Source: Pacificitalea manganoxidans | Lineage (GTDB): Bacteria; Pseudomonadota; Alphaproteobacteria; Rhodobacterales; Rhodobacteraceae | Length of the DNA: 64,000 bases | NCBI RefSeq assembly: GCF_002504165.1 | Contig: NZ_CP021404.1 | Coordinates: 1,488,001-1,552,000 of the forward strand | Direction of reading: 5' to 3' | Shown: positions 16,590-26,547 of the stretch, piece by piece | Numbering within the stretch: the stretch's first letter is position 1 | Layout of the letters: the number at the start of each line of letters is the position of its first letter | Notes under the pieces: model-generated | Seen by the model: the letters and a program-made list of their open reading frames with translations, nothing else | What the model was told of the DNA's origin: nothing | Databases searched by the model: none | Program-made: the position numbers and the translations under genes

Positions 16590-16746
16590 CACCGGGAGAA
16601 TCCGGCCCAGTGCCGGTGCCGAAGGAGCAACCGCCCCGGTAAACTCTCAGGCATCAGGACCGTTGCGGGCACGACACTCTGGAGAGAGGGGCCATGCGCC
16701 CCCGCCGAAGGGATAACGATCTCAGGCGCCAAGGACAGAGGGGGCA
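16590..16746 (+). ncRNA. Tandem glycine riboswitch upstream of gcvTHP
   Basis: Two glycine aptamers in series. The first runs from GGGAGAATCCGGC through GCCGAAGGAGCAACCGCC, CTCTCAGGCA and AGGACCG to CACTCTGGAGAG; the second runs from there through CGCCGAAGGGATAACG, TCTCAGGCGCCAAGGACAG to AGGGGG. Both hold the conserved CCGAAGG and CAGGC..AAGGAC cores of the gcvT RNA class. Glycine binding normally turns the cleavage system on. The expression platform is likely the hairpin just before gcvT (16810-16827). Confidence 0.93.
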
Positions 16747-16809
16747 TCGCAGGCGTGCGCCGGACCAGATGGTCGGGGTGCGTCACCATGTGATGCCGGG
16801 CCAGACGTG

Positions 16810-16827
16810 CCTCCGGCAAGAAGGAGG
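16810..16827 (+). promoter_or_regulatory. Shine-Dalgarno-sequestering hairpin before gcvT
   Basis: CCTCC (16810-16814) can pair perfectly with the gcvT ribosome site GGAGG (16823-16827) across the loop GGCAAGAA. It lies 64 bases downstream of the riboswitch, where a translational switch would be expected. Confidence 0.5.
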
Positions 16828-16834
16828 GCGCGGC

Positions 16835-18001
16835 ATGGCCGACAGCCAGACAAGCGGACATACCGGCGGACCGGGCGACAGCGACCTGAATGTGACGCCG
16901 CTGTTCGATTTCGCGCAGCGCAATGGCGGCAAGATCGTCGATTTCGCAGGCTGGGCGCTGCCGGTGCAATTCGCGCCTGGCGTGATGAAGGAACATCTGC
17001 ACACCCGCGCCGCTGCCGGGCTTTTCGACGTGAGCCACATGGGGCAGGTGATCCTGCGCCACGCGGATGGCGCGACCGGTGCTGCCCGCGCGCTGGAGAC
17101 GCTGGCGCCCGCCGATCTGATCGGGCTGAAGGAAGGCCGCCAGCGCTATGGTCTGTTTACCGACGCGCAGGGCGGTATTCTTGACGATCTGATGATCGCC
17201 AATCGCGGCGATCACCTGTTCTTGGTGGTCAACGCCGCCAACCGCGCCGCCGATCTGGCGCATCTGCGCGCCCACCTGACCGACTGCGAGGTCGAGGAGA
17301 TCACCGACCGCGCGCTGATCGCGCTGCAAGGTCCGCAGGCCGAGGCCGCGCTGGCGCAGATCGTGCCCGATGCGGCGGCGATGAAATTCATGGATGTGGT
17401 GGTGAAGGACAGCGCGTTCGGCGCGCTCTGGATCAGCCGGTCGGGCTATACCGGCGAGGACGGCTACGAGATTTCGGTGGCGGCGGATGAGGCCGACGCT
17501 TTTGCCTCGGCGCTGATCGCGCAGGAGGGCGTGGAGCCGGTGGGCCTTGGCGCGCGCGATTCGCTGCGGCTGGAGGCCGGGCTGTGCCTGCATGGTCATG
17601 ACATCGACGCGGCCACCACCCCCGTTGAGGCCGCGCTGGTCTGGGCCATGCAGAAGGTGCGCCGTCCCGGTGGAGCCCGTGCGGGTGGTTATCCCGGTGC
17701 CGACCGGATCGCGGCGCAGCTGGACACGGGCCCGGAGCGGCTGCGCGTGGGGCTGCTGCCCGGCACCCGCGCACCGATGCGCGAAGGCACGCTGTTGTTT
17801 GCGCAGGCCGAAGGCGGCACGCCAGTGGGAGAGGTGACATCGGGGGCCTATGGGCCGTCGATCGGGGCGCCGATGTCGATGGGCTACCTGCGCGCAGACC
17901 TTTGCCAGACCGGCACCGCGATCTACGGTGAGGTGCGGGGCAAGCGGCTGCCGGCTACGGTGGCGGATATGCCGTTCCGGCCCGCGACCTACAAACGCTG
18001 A
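16835..18001 (+). CDS. gcvT: Glycine cleavage system T protein (aminomethyltransferase)
   Basis: 388 residues. It moves the aminomethyl carbon from lipoyl-GcvH to tetrahydrofolate, releasing ammonia. Family signatures include NGGKIVDFAGWALPVQF, AGLFDVSHMGQ, RSGYTGEDGYEIS (with the conserved acidic residue) and GLGARDSLRLEAGLCLHGHD. The ATG at 16835 follows AAGGAGGG; the open frame extends upstream through the riboswitch and is not coding there. First gene of the glycine-controlled operon with gcvH (74 bases on) and gcvP. A G/C-rich hairpin (CCCCG-CGTGC-CGGGG) sits in the T-H spacer. Confidence 0.96.
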   Translation: MADSQTSGHTGGPGDSDLNVTPLFDFAQRNGGKIVDFAGWALPVQFAPGVMKEHLHTRAAAGLFDVSHMGQVILRHADGATGAARALETLAPADLIGLKEGRQRYGLFTDAQGGILDDLMIANRGDHLFLVVNAANRAADLAHLRAHLTDCEVEEITDRALIALQGPQAEAALAQIVPDAAAMKFMDVVVKDSAFGALWISRSGYTGEDGYEISVAADEADAFASALIAQEGVEPVGLGARDSLRLEAGLCLHGHDIDAATTPVEAALVWAMQKVRRPGGARAGGYPGADRIAAQLDTGPERLRVGLLPGTRAPMREGTLLFAQAEGGTPVGEVTSGAYGPSIGAPMSMGYLRADLCQTGTAIYGEVRGKRLPATVADMPFRPATYKR

Positions 18002-18075
18002 ACCGGGCCCTGGCCCGCCCCTGAGACAGATCCCCGCGTGCCGGGGCAGATGACAAACCGAAGGAACCCAACCGC

Positions 18076-18435
18076 ATGAAATTTACCGAACAGCATGAGT
18101 GGCTTCTGCCCGAAGGCGATACCGTCACCGTGGGCATCACCGAACATGCCGCGACCCAGTTGGGCGATGTGGTGTTCGTCGAATTGCCGGAGGTCGGCGC
18201 ATCGGTCACCAAGGACGAGGAAATCGTCGTGATCGAAAGCGTCAAGGCGGCGTCCGACATCCTTGCGCCGCTGGACGGCGAGATCGTCGAGATCAACGAG
18301 GCGCTGGTCGCCAATCCCGCCCTGATCAACGAAGACGCGATGGGCGATGCGTGGTTTTTTAAGATCAAACCGTCGAACATGGACGACCTTGACGAGTTCA
18401 TGGACGAAGCCGCCTATAAGGACATGGTCGGCTGA
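18076..18435 (+). CDS. gcvH: Glycine cleavage system H protein
   Basis: 119 residues, the acidic lipoyl carrier that shuttles the aminomethyl group between GcvP, GcvT and the lipoamide dehydrogenase. The lipoylation site is Lys57 in [15 protein letters not shown], flanked by the Glu and Ala usual for H protein. The N-terminal FTEQHEWL and the C-terminal [11 protein letters not shown] also match. AAGGAACCCAACCGC precedes the ATG. Second gene of the operon; lipoyl synthase for its modification is encoded 2.3 kb upstream. Confidence 0.97.
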   Translation: MKFTEQHEWLLPEGDTVTVGITEHAATQLGDVVFVELPEVGASVTKDEEIVVIESVKAASDILAPLDGEIVEINEALVANPALINEDAMGDAWFFKIKPSNMDDLDEFMDEAAYKDMVG

Positions 18436-18445
18436 CCCAATAGCA

Positions 18446-18481
18446 GACACAGGGCCGGGGCGTGTTGCCCGGTCCTGTGTC
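18446..18481 (+). other. Strong intercistronic hairpin between gcvH and gcvP
   Basis: GACACAGG (18446-18453) pairs with CCTGTGTC (18474-18481), and CCGGG (18455-18459) with CCCGG (18468-18472), separated by a G/T bulge. There is no T-run, so it more likely stabilises or marks a processing point in the gcv mRNA than terminates it. Confidence 0.55.
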
Positions 18482-18578
18482 GGCGTGCAGGGCCGCCCAG
18501 TGACGCGGCCTGTTCCGATGGCTCCGCCCGTGCATGTGGCGGGGCATCCCTTCTCCCGGTTTCACGAAAGCGCGGTCC

Positions 18579-21428
18579 ATGCCCTTCACCCCCACCGATT
18601 ACGATCCTTATGATTTCGCCAATCGCCGCCATATCGGCCCGTCGCCTGCGGAGATGGAGCAGATGCTGGCCGCTGTCGGGGTCGACAGCCTCGACGCGCT
18701 GATCGACGAAACCGTGCCGCAATCCATCCGGCAGGCCGAGCCGCTGGACTGGGCGCCGCTGACCGAGGGCGAATTGATCGTGCGGCTGCGCGAGGTGGCG
18801 GCAAAGAACAAGGTGATGACCTCGCTCATCGGGCAGGGCTATTACGGCACCGTCACCCCGCCTGCGATCCAGCGCAACATTCTGGAAAACCCCGCATGGT
18901 ATACCGCCTACACGCCCTATCAGCCGGAGATCGCGCAGGGCCGGCTGGAGGCTTTGCTGAACTACCAGACCATGATCAGCGACCTGACCGGGCTGGAAGT
19001 GGCCAATGCGTCGCTGCTGGACGAGGCCACAGCGGCGGCCGAGGCGATGGTCATGGCGCAGCGCGCGGCGAAATCGAAAGCGCCCGCGTTTTTCGTCGAT
19101 GCCGCCTGCCATCCGCAAACCATCGCGGTGATCGAAACCCGCGCCGCGCCGCTGGGCATCCCGGTGATCGTCGCGCCGGTGTCCGAACTGGTGCCTGAGG
19201 GCGTGTTTGGCGCGCTGTTCCAGTATCCCGGCACCGAGGGTCATCTGGTGGATTTCACCGATCAGATCGCCGCGTTGCATGAGGTCCGCGCCGTGGCCGT
19301 GGTGGCGACCGACCTGCTGGCGCTGACGCTGCTGAAAGAGCCGGGCGCGATGGGCGCGGATATCGCCATCGGCTCCGCCCAGCGTTTTGGCGTGCCGCTG
19401 GGCTATGGCGGGCCGCATGCGGCGTTCATGTCCTGCCGCGACGCGCTGAAGCGCACGATGCCGGGGCGGATCGTCGGTGTGTCGGTCGATGCGCGCGGCA
19501 ACAAAGCCTACCGGCTGGCCCTGCAAACGCGCGAGCAACATATCCGGCGCGAAAAGGCGACCTCGAATGTCTGCACGGCGCAGGCGCTGCTGGCGGTGAT
19601 GGCCTCCTTCTACGCCGTGTTCCACGGACCCAAAGGCCTGCGCGCCATTGCCGAGCGCATCCACCTGCGCGCCGTGCATCTGGCCGATGGGCTGGCCGAG
19701 GCGGGCTTTGCCATCGCGCCGGATCAGTATTTCGATACCTTCACCGTCGAGGCGGGCAGCCTGCAGGGGGTGATCCTGCGCGCCGCTCTGGCCGAAGGCA
19801 TCAACCTGCGGCCCCTGTCCGGCGGGCGCATCGGCATTTCGGTCGATGAGACCACCTCCCGCCGCACGGTGGAGGCCGTCTGGCGCGCCTTTGGCATCAC
19901 CCGCAGCTATGGCGACGCGACCCGTGTGGCGCTGCCCGAGGGGCTGCTGCGCGAAAGCGATTATCTGGCCCATCCGGTGTTCCAGATGAACCGCGCCGAA
20001 GCGGAGATGATGCGCTACATGCGGCGGCTGGCGGATCGCGATCTGGCGCTGGACCGGGCAATGATCCCGCTGGGCTCCTGCACCATGAAGCTCAACGCCG
20101 CAGTCGAAATGATGCCGGTGACATGGCCCGAATTCGGTCAGATCCACCCCTTTGCCCCCGCCGATCAGGCGCTGGGCTATGCGGAGATGATCGAGGATCT
20201 GTCGGCCAAGCTGTGCCAGATCACCGGCTATGACGCGATGTCGATGCAGCCTAATTCCGGCGCGCAGGGCGAATATGCGGGGCTGCTGACCATCGCCGCC
20301 TATCACAGCGCGCGGGGCGAGGATCGTGACATCTGCCTGATCCCGACCTCCGCCCATGGCACCAACCCGGCCTCGGCGCAGATGGCCGGGATGAAGGTCG
20401 TGGTGGTCAAGGCTGCGGGCAACGGCGATATCGACCTAGAGGATTTCCGCGCCAAGGCCGAAGCGGCGGGCGCGCGGCTGGCCGCCTGCATGATCACCTA
20501 TCCCTCGACCCACGGCGTGTTCGAGGACACGGTGCGCGAGGTCTGCGCGATCACCCATCATCACGGCGGGCAGGTCTATCTGGACGGGGCCAATCTCAAC
20601 GCGCTGGTGGGCTTGGTGAAGCCGGGCGAGATCGGCGCGGATGTCAGCCACCTGAACCTGCACAAGACCTTCTGCATCCCGCATGGCGGCGGTGGTCCGG
20701 GCATGGGCCCGATCGGGGTGAAGGCGCATCTGGCGCCCTATCTGCCGGGCGATCCCAATGCGGGCGCGCAGGGCGAAACCCCGGGGCCGGTCTCTGCCGC
20801 GCCCTATGGCTCCGCCTCGATCCTGCCGATTTCATGGTCCTACTGCCTGCTGATGGGCGGCGCGGGCATGACGCAGGCGACGCGGGTGGCGATCCTGTCG
20901 GCCAACTACATCGCGGCGCAGCTGTCGGACGGCTACGAGGTGCTGTTCAAGGGCCGCGCGGGCCGGGTCGCGCATGAATGCATCCTCGACACCCGCCCGT
21001 TCGAGAAAAGCGCGGGCGTCAGCGTCGATGACATTGCCAAACGGTTGGTCGATAACGGGTTCCACGCGCCAACGATGAGCTTCCCGGTGCCGGGCACGCT
21101 GATGGTGGAGCCGACGGAAAGCGAAACCAAAGCCGAGCTTGACCGCTTCATCGCCGCGATGCAGTCGATCCGCGCCGAAATCGCGCAGGTCGAGGCCGGG
21201 GACTGGCAGGTCGAGGAAAGCCCGCTGCGCCACGCGCCCCACACGGTCGAAGATCTGGTCGCCGACTGGACCCGGCCCTATCCGCGCGAACAGGGCTGTT
21301 TCCCCGCCGGGGCGTTCCGCGTCGACAAATACTGGCCCCCCGTGGGCCGGGTCGACAATGCGTGGGGCGATCGCAACCTGATCTGTACCTGCCCGCCGAT
21401 GGAGGCCTACGCGGATGCCGCCGAATAA
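18579..21428 (+). CDS. gcvP: Glycine dehydrogenase (decarboxylating), P protein
   Basis: 949 residues, the fused single-chain P protein (N- and C-terminal PLP-fold halves) typical of proteobacteria. It decarboxylates glycine with pyridoxal phosphate and loads the aminomethyl group on GcvH. The N-terminus [39 protein letters not shown], and [20 protein letters not shown] with PLP-binding Lys696 identify it. Start at [13 protein letters not shown]; the frame is open 45 bases further 5' without support and the ribosome site is weak. Last gene of the operon, converging on a DUF2254 gene 45 bases beyond the stop. Confidence 0.97.
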   Translation: MPFTPTDYDPYDFANRRHIGPSPAEMEQMLAAVGVDSLDALIDETVPQSIRQAEPLDWAPLTEGELIVRLREVAAKNKVMTSLIGQGYYGTVTPPAIQRNILENPAWYTAYTPYQPEIAQGRLEALLNYQTMISDLTGLEVANASLLDEATAAAEAMVMAQRAAKSKAPAFFVDAACHPQTIAVIETRAAPLGIPVIVAPVSELVPEGVFGALFQYPGTEGHLVDFTDQIAALHEVRAVAVVATDLLALTLLKEPGAMGADIAIGSAQRFGVPLGYGGPHAAFMSCRDALKRTMPGRIVGVSVDARGNKAYRLALQTREQHIRREKATSNVCTAQALLAVMASFYAVFHGPKGLRAIAERIHLRAVHLADGLAEAGFAIAPDQYFDTFTVEAGSLQGVILRAALAEGINLRPLSGGRIGISVDETTSRRTVEAVWRAFGITRSYGDATRVALPEGLLRESDYLAHPVFQMNRAEAEMMRYMRRLADRDLALDRAMIPLGSCTMKLNAAVEMMPVTWPEFGQIHPFAPADQALGYAEMIEDLSAKLCQITGYDAMSMQPNSGAQGEYAGLLTIAAYHSARGEDRDICLIPTSAHGTNPASAQMAGMKVVVVKAAGNGDIDLEDFRAKAEAAGARLAACMITYPSTHGVFEDTVREVCAITHHHGGQVYLDGANLNALVGLVKPGEIGADVSHLNLHKTFCIPHGGGGPGMGPIGVKAHLAPYLPGDPNAGAQGETPGPVSAAPYGSASILPISWSYCLLMGGAGMTQATRVAILSANYIAAQLSDGYEVLFKGRAGRVAHECILDTRPFEKSAGVSVDDIAKRLVDNGFHAPTMSFPVPGTLMVEPTESETKAELDRFIAAMQSIRAEIAQVEAGDWQVEESPLRHAPHTVEDLVADWTRPYPREQGCFPAGAFRVDKYWPPVGRVDNAWGDRNLICTCPPMEAYADAAE

Positions 21429-21473
21429 CATCGCAGGCGGGGATCGTCCGACCCATCAAGGTCAGGCGCGGGG

Positions 21474-22736
21474 TCAGGCCTCGCGCTTGGCCAGCGCGCG
21501 AAGTTTTTCGCGATCTGATGCCAGCGGCAATGCCGCTTCGGCATGTTCCAGCAGCCGGTCCTGCGCCGCACGGGCGGCGCGGTCCATATCGGGCCGGTCG
21601 GTGCGTTGGGCGGCGGCTTTCAGCGAATTGAGCGCCCGTTGCAGCCGCAGCGCCACCTCGATCATGCCGGCGCCATCGCGCGCCACGGGGTGGAAATAGT
21701 CTTCGATCAGGTCGGCCTCGGTCGTGGGGTGCAGATGAATGCGTTCCGCACCGCGCGGCGGCTCGAACGGCTCCGTTTCGGGCTGGGCTTCGCAAAGCAG
21801 GCGTTCGACCCGGCCCGTGACCTCGATTGCGGTGCCGGGATCGTTGAGCCCCGGTGACAGCGCGCGCGAGGCGATTTCCGACAGCACGGTCAGCCCAAAG
21901 CGCGCGTCCTGATCGAAGGTCCGCACCGGGCCAAAGGTGAACGCCTCCGCCACCGCCTTGACCAGCGCCGCGTCAGAGCGTCCGATATGCGCCACCGGGC
22001 TGCCGGGCGCGCAGAAGGCGCCGGGCCCATAGGGCAGGTAAATTTTGGTGCTGTAATCCTCGGCCATCCGGGCCAGCGCGGCCATATCCACGAATTGCAC
22101 ATGCCCGCCGCGATCACAGGCCACCGGCGTCAGCCCGGCAGGCAGATCGTCGCGGTCGGCCAGCCGCCGCGCCCCCATTGTCGGCGCATGGCGGAACCGG
22201 CGCAGGGTGTCGCGCACGCGCTCTTCCACCTGATCCAGCGTCTCGTCCAGACTGCCCAGTCGACTGAGATGCGCGATCCACCGCAGTACGGCAAGGATCA
22301 CCAGCGCCACGACGATCACGGTAAAGCCAAAGACCACGACCGCCGCCGTCGCCCCGTAGATGTGCGACCGGAACAGGATGATCGCGGTCAGGGCATAGAC
22401 AAACGCCCCAAGGAACGTCGCCAGCACGGTCTGGGTCGTCGTGTCCTCCAGCAGCAGACGGTGCGAACGCGGGGTGATCTGGCTCGACGCCTGCATATGC
22501 GCCGACACCATCACCGTCAGCGAAAAGGTCGTGACGGTCAGCATCGACGAGGCGAGGATCGACAGCAGCGGCATCACCGCGTCTTCACCCAGACGTTCCA
22601 CGGCCTCATCGGGGATGAGCGGACGCAGCAGCGCGGCGGCGGCAAGGGCCACGAGCGCCAGCAACGCGATGCCAGCGGCGCGCACCCAAAGTTTGCGCAA
22701 GACACGGCGCAGCCGCCAGAGTTGTTTGGAGATCAA
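21474..22736 (-). CDS. DUF2254-family integral membrane protein
   Basis: About 420 residues. Four hydrophobic segments in the first 170 residues (AGIALLALVALAAAALL; LLSILASSMLTVTTFSLTVMV; VLATFLGAFVYALTAIILF; AAVVVFGFTVIVVALVILAVLRW) precede a soluble domain with Arg-rich helices and ASRALSPGLNDPGTAIEV, the recognisable core of DUF2254. Function of the family is unknown. I prefer the TTG at 22736, which has AAGGG 8 bases upstream; a TTG at 22769 would add 11 polar residues. It is convergent with gcvP and divergent from the thioredoxin gene. Confidence 0.82.
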   Translation of the reverse strand: MISKQLWRLRRVLRKLWVRAAGIALLALVALAAAALLRPLIPDEAVERLGEDAVMPLLSILASSMLTVTTFSLTVMVSAHMQASSQITPRSHRLLLEDTTTQTVLATFLGAFVYALTAIILFRSHIYGATAAVVVFGFTVIVVALVILAVLRWIAHLSRLGSLDETLDQVEERVRDTLRRFRHAPTMGARRLADRDDLPAGLTPVACDRGGHVQFVDMAALARMAEDYSTKIYLPYGPGAFCAPGSPVAHIGRSDAALVKAVAEAFTFGPVRTFDQDARFGLTVLSEIASRALSPGLNDPGTAIEVTGRVERLLCEAQPETEPFEPPRGAERIHLHPTTEADLIEDYFHPVARDGAGMIEVALRLQRALNSLKAAAQRTDRPDMDRAARAAQDRLLEHAEAALPLASDREKLRALAKREA

Positions 22737-22923
22737 GCTGTTGTCCCTTCGGTCCCTAGTCTGGGTCAATGTCCGCGCGGGGCGGGTGGTTCCGCATCAG
22801 CGGGATGATGGCGACGGGTGCCGGGGCCCGCGCAGGGGTTGCATCCCTTGTCGGATCGGTCGATTGGAGGCCCGACCGGCCCGTGCTGTCAACCAAAGCC
22901 CCGCGATAAGGAGAGCCACCGCC

Positions 22924-23367
22924 ATGAGCGACCCCGTCAAACTGACCTGTGCCGCCTGTGCCGCCGTGAACCGCCTGCCGCACGAAAAGTTGGGCGCGGG
23001 ACCGAAATGCGGCACCTGCGGCGCCAAGCTATTGCCCGGCAAACCGCTGGAGTTCGACCCCCAAAGCCTGCAAGCGGCGATCCGCAACGACGACCTGCCG
23101 CTGGTGGTGGATTTCTGGGCGCCATGGTGCGGGCCATGCCGGGCGATGGCACCGGCCTTTGCCCAAGCCGCCGGGCAATTGGCGCCGGAGGTGCGGCTGG
23201 CCAAGATCGATACCGAAGCGCATCCCGCCGTGAGCCGAAAATTCGGTATTCGTGGCATTCCGCTGCTGATCCGGTTTGATCGTGGCCGCGAGGCGGGCCG
23301 GGTCGCGGGGGCGCGGCCTGCGGGGGATATTGTGCGCTTTGCCCGCGGTGCCCGGCTGGGACGGTAG
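22924..23367 (+). CDS. trxC: Thioredoxin 2 (zinc-ribbon thioredoxin)
   Basis: 147 residues. An N-terminal zinc ribbon with Cys pairs 9/12 and 29/32 (CAAC, CGTC) is followed by a thioredoxin domain with DFWAPWCGPCRAM (active Cys69 and Cys72) and the cis-Pro loop GIRGIPLL. This architecture is that of TrxC, a cytoplasmic disulfide reductase induced by oxidative stress in enterics. GATAAGGAG precedes the ATG. The glyoxalase gene follows after 33 bases on the same strand, so the two may form a small stress-protection operon. Confidence 0.93.
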   Translation: MSDPVKLTCAACAAVNRLPHEKLGAGPKCGTCGAKLLPGKPLEFDPQSLQAAIRNDDLPLVVDFWAPWCGPCRAMAPAFAQAAGQLAPEVRLAKIDTEAHPAVSRKFGIRGIPLLIRFDRGREAGRVAGARPAGDIVRFARGARLGR

Positions 23368-23400
23368 CGCGCGGGTGCATGACAACGGAAAGGACATGAC

Positions 23401-23799
23401 ATGGCAAAATTGATCCACACGATGATCCGGGTGCGGGACGAGGACCGGTCGCGCGCGTTCTACAAGGATGCGTTCGGGCTGGAATTGGCCGAGCGGCTGG
23501 ATTTCGAGAGCTTCACCCTGATCTATCTCAGCAACCCCGAAACCGAATTCGAACTGGAACTGACGGTCAACAAAGGGCAGGCGGAGCCCTATGATCTGGG
23601 CAATGGGTATGGGCATCTGGCCGTGCTGGTCGATGATGCCGACGCGCTGCATGCCCGCCTGACGGAGGCCGGATATGCGCCGCGCAAGCTGGTCGATTTC
23701 GCGCCCGACGGGGGCCCGCTGGTGGCGCGGTTCTTTTTCGTCGCCGATCCCGATGGCTACCAGATCGAAGTGATCCAGCGCGGCGGGCGGTTCGGCTAA
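23401..23799 (+). CDS. gloA: Lactoylglutathione lyase / VOC-family glyoxalase
   Basis: 132 residues, two beta-alpha-beta-beta-beta modules of the VOC fold. Metal ligands typical of glyoxalase I are visible: His6 in LIHTMIRV, Glu in FELELTVN, His in GHLAVLVDD, and Glu in the C-terminal YQIEVIQR. The sequence RAFYKDAFGLEL, the NGYGHLAV block and ADPDGYQIE match GloA. It isomerises the glutathione hemithioacetal of methylglyoxal. AAAGGACATGAC gives a normal ribosome site. Closely related VOC enzymes act on other substrates, so the exact reaction is likely rather than proven. Confidence 0.85.
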   Translation: MAKLIHTMIRVRDEDRSRAFYKDAFGLELAERLDFESFTLIYLSNPETEFELELTVNKGQAEPYDLGNGYGHLAVLVDDADALHARLTEAGYAPRKLVDFAPDGGPLVARFFFVADPDGYQIEVIQRGGRFG

Positions 23800-23877
23800 G
23801 CGAGGGGGCGGTGCAGAGCGGGCGCGCCTGCGATTGCGGACCACCGCTGCGCCGCCCGCCCGCCTCACGCCGCCGTC

Positions 23878-23906
23878 TTGACAACGCGGCGCAAATATTC
23901 GAAATC
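23878..23906 (+). promoter_or_regulatory. Predicted promoter of tRNA-Ala
   Basis: A perfect alphaproteobacterial -35 (CTTGACA, TTGACA at 23878-23883), 17 bases, then a poor -10 (GAAATC at 23901-23906). The start would fall about 5 bases before the tRNA. Confidence 0.5.
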
Positions 23907-23916
23907 ACCGCTCAGT

Positions 23917-23992
<76 letters not shown>

Positions 23993-23999
23993 GATTTCC

Positions 24000-24533
24000 C
24001 TACGATCGCAATGCTGTGGCCTGCGCCGCGACCACCTCGACCGGGGTGGTGAGCCAGTGTTCTTCCAGATTGGCATCCGGGTCTTCGCCTTCGGGCGCGA
24101 TGCGGTCCACCACGGCGAACAGACCGGGCGCAAAGAGCGGCGTCAGCACCCCGTGCCATGTGCCGCGCAGCAGGTTGATGCCCTGTCCCGGCTCGGTCAG
24201 GAACGCCTGCGGCTGACCCGGGCGGCCATTGGCATCCGGGGCGACAATCACCAGAAACGGGTTTTGGTGCAGCGGCAGAAACGCCTGACTGCCCAGCGGG
24301 TGCCGCTCCAGCATCTCTAGCCGGTAGGGCAGGGTGCGGGGCTGGGCGTCAAACAGGCTAAGCCCGGTGCGCCCGCCATCCACATCGATCCGCGCGCGGT
24401 CGTGATAGCGCCCGCACAGACCTTGGTTGATGATCTTGTCCGGCGCGCCGGTGGTATCGAGCAGGTCACCAAAGGGCGCAAAGTCCTGCGCGGTCAGCGG
24501 GCGGACAGGTAGCGGGTCGCGCGTGGCGGTCAT
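24000..24533 (-). CDS. allA: Ureidoglycolate lyase
   Basis: 177 residues, family size about 160-175. It splits ureidoglycolate into glyoxylate and urea, the last step of ureide breakdown. The cupin-like core is shown by FAPFGDLLDTTGAPDKIINQG, LFDAQPRTLPYRLEMLERHPLGSQAFLPL, FLVIVAPD and LLRGTWHGVLTPL. It starts one base after the stop of the upstream puuE-uraD gene, so translation is coupled. No terminator is visible between its stop and the tRNA-Ala gene on the other strand, so its mRNA may run antisense over that tRNA. Confidence 0.93.
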   Translation of the reverse strand: MTATRDPLPVRPLTAQDFAPFGDLLDTTGAPDKIINQGLCGRYHDRARIDVDGGRTGLSLFDAQPRTLPYRLEMLERHPLGSQAFLPLHQNPFLVIVAPDANGRPGQPQAFLTEPGQGINLLRGTWHGVLTPLFAPGLFAVVDRIAPEGEDPDANLEEHWLTTPVEVVAAQATALRS

Positions 24534-24534
24534 C

Positions 24535-25953
24535 CTAGAACTCCATCGCGCGCAGGCGGTGCAGGGCGATGCGCTCCACCTGTCGGCAGGCCGCGACGAA
24601 TTCGGTCGCGCGATCGTTTTCAACCCGGTCTTGGAACGCGGCCAATATCCCGGCCTTGTCGTGATCGCGCACCGCGATGATGAACGGAAAGCCGAATTTG
24701 GCGGTATAGCGGTCATTCAGATCGGTGAACGCGGCCTTTTCCGATGGGGTTAGCGCATCCAGCCCGGCGCTGGCCTGTTCGGCGGTGCTGTCTTCGGTCA
24801 ATTCCCGCGCCTGCGCCAGTTTGCCCGCCAGATCCGGATGCGCGGTCAGCACGCCCAGCTGTTCGTCGCCGCTCGCGCGGCGGAAAATCCGGCATAGCGC
24901 GGAATGCACACCGATGGCGGTGTCATGCGCGGGGCCCAGTTCCAGCGCATGGGCACGCTCCGCAATCCACGGCGAATGCTCGAACACCCCGCCGAAACGG
25001 CGCGTGAAGCTTTCGACATCCATCTGGCTGGGGTTGATGCGCGGCCCCGGCGCGGGGTGGGTTTCGGCCCAATGCCGGGCGATGTCGATCCGCCGCGCGA
25101 ACCATACATCCGGTTTCGAGGCGGCATAGTCGAGGAACCGTTTCAGCCCCATGATCCGCCCCGGTCGCCCGATCAGACGGCAATGCAGACCGATGGACAG
25201 CATTTTCGCGGCGCCACGCTCGCCCTCGGCATAGAGCGCATCGAAGCTGTCCTTCAGATACTGATAGAAATGCTCGCCGGTGTTGAAGCCCTGCGGCGTG
25301 GCAAAGCGCATGTCATTGGCGTCGAGCGTATAGGGCAGGATCAGCTGATCACGGTCGCCCTCGCGGATCCAATAGGGCAGGTCGTCGGCATAGGTGTCCG
25401 AGATATAGTCGAACCCGCCTTCCTCCGCCGCGAGCCGCACGGTGTTGTGGGAACAGCGCCCCGTATACCAGCCGCGCGGACGGGTGCCCGTCACCTCGGT
25501 ATGCAGGCGGATCGCCTCGGCCATATCGGCGGCCTCATCCTGTGGAGAGGCGTCTTTGTATTCCACCCATTTCAGCCCGTGAGACGCGATTTCCCAATCC
25601 GCGTCCTGCATCGCGGCAACCTGTTCGGGGCTACGCGCCAGCGCTGTCGCGACGCCGTAGATGGTGAGCGGAATGTCCATTTCGGTAAACAGCCGGTGCA
25701 GCCGCCAGAACCCGGCGCGTGCGCCGTATTCGTAAATCGATTCCATATTCCAATGGCGCTGGCCGGGCCACGGCTGCGCGCCGACGATTTCGGACAGAAA
25801 CGCCTCGGACGCGGCATCGCCATGCAGGATGCAGTTTTCGCCGCCCTCTTCGTAATTCAGCACGATCTGCACCGCGATCTTGGCGCCGCCGGGCCAGCGC
25901 GGGTCCGGCGGGGTCTGGCCATAGCCCTGCATGTCGCGGTCGTATCGATCCAT
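24535..25953 (-). CDS. puuE: Fused allantoinase (PuuE) and OHCU decarboxylase (UraD)
   Basis: 472 residues. Residues 1 to about 300 are a polysaccharide-deacetylase-fold allantoinase of the PuuE type ([62 protein letters not shown]), opening the hydantoin ring of allantoin to allantoate. Residues about 310-472 are an OHCU decarboxylase ([14 protein letters not shown] with the catalytic His, [25 protein letters not shown]), which makes S-allantoin. One chain therefore performs two consecutive steps. Start at [12 protein letters not shown] after GGAAGGAA. It diverges from uraH, which makes the UraD substrate. Such fusions are known in proteobacteria. Confidence 0.93.
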   Translation of the reverse strand: MDRYDRDMQGYGQTPPDPRWPGGAKIAVQIVLNYEEGGENCILHGDAASEAFLSEIVGAQPWPGQRHWNMESIYEYGARAGFWRLHRLFTEMDIPLTIYGVATALARSPEQVAAMQDADWEIASHGLKWVEYKDASPQDEAADMAEAIRLHTEVTGTRPRGWYTGRCSHNTVRLAAEEGGFDYISDTYADDLPYWIREGDRDQLILPYTLDANDMRFATPQGFNTGEHFYQYLKDSFDALYAEGERGAAKMLSIGLHCRLIGRPGRIMGLKRFLDYAASKPDVWFARRIDIARHWAETHPAPGPRINPSQMDVESFTRRFGGVFEHSPWIAERAHALELGPAHDTAIGVHSALCRIFRRASGDEQLGVLTAHPDLAGKLAQARELTEDSTAEQASAGLDALTPSEKAAFTDLNDRYTAKFGFPFIIAVRDHDKAGILAAFQDRVENDRATEFVAACRQVERIALHRLRAMEF

Positions 25954-26068
25954 GTGCTGCGTTCCTTCCCTTGGGGAATATGTATTCACGGGTTGCCTGA
26001 GCGGGACTTTCCCGCCTTCATGGGGGCAGTGCAAGCAGGTGGATGACACCCAAAGGAGGTGGATGACA

Positions 26069-26422
26069 ATGGCGGGCTATCTGACCACCCATGTTCTGGA
26101 CACGGCGCGCGGGTGTCCTGCCGAAAATATCGAGATCACGCTGTACCGGATCGACGGGGCGGAGCGGGTCGAGATCGCGCGCATGCGGACCAACGAAGAT
26201 GGCCGCACGGATGGGCCGATCCTGCCCGATGACGATTTCGCGCCCGGTATTTACGAGCTGATCTTCGATGCCGGGGCTTATCTGGAGGCGACAGGCGCGC
26301 CGGGGGAAACCCCGCGCTTCCTCGATCAGATTCCGATCCGGTTCGGCATGTCGCGGGCCGATCATTACCATGTGCCGCTGCTGCTCTCGCCGTTCGGCTA
26401 TTCGACCTATCGCGGGAGCTGA
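26069..26422 (+). CDS. uraH: 5-hydroxyisourate hydrolase
   Basis: 117 residues, the exact size of this transthyretin-like family. The N-terminal [14 protein letters not shown] and the C-terminal signature [11 protein letters not shown] with the catalytic His, Arg and Ser-terminal tetrapeptide are complete. It hydrolyses 5-hydroxyisourate to OHCU. Two in-frame ATGs (26063 and 26069) exist; I chose the second because AAGGAGG at 26053-26059 is 9 bases from it and only 3 from the first. It diverges from puuE-uraD-allA. The urate oxidase that makes its substrate is not in the window. Confidence 0.95.
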   Translation: MAGYLTTHVLDTARGCPAENIEITLYRIDGAERVEIARMRTNEDGRTDGPILPDDDFAPGIYELIFDAGAYLEATGAPGETPRFLDQIPIRFGMSRADHYHVPLLLSPFGYSTYRGS

Positions 26423-26547
26423 AATTTCAGGCAGCCTGTGCCGTTGCGGCGCGAATGCGGTGCGGATGCGATCCGCGCTTGGCGCGACGGGGGTAGGGCG
26501 CTTAGCCTGACCTGATCCACCAGACGTCACCGACAGGGAACCCGATC

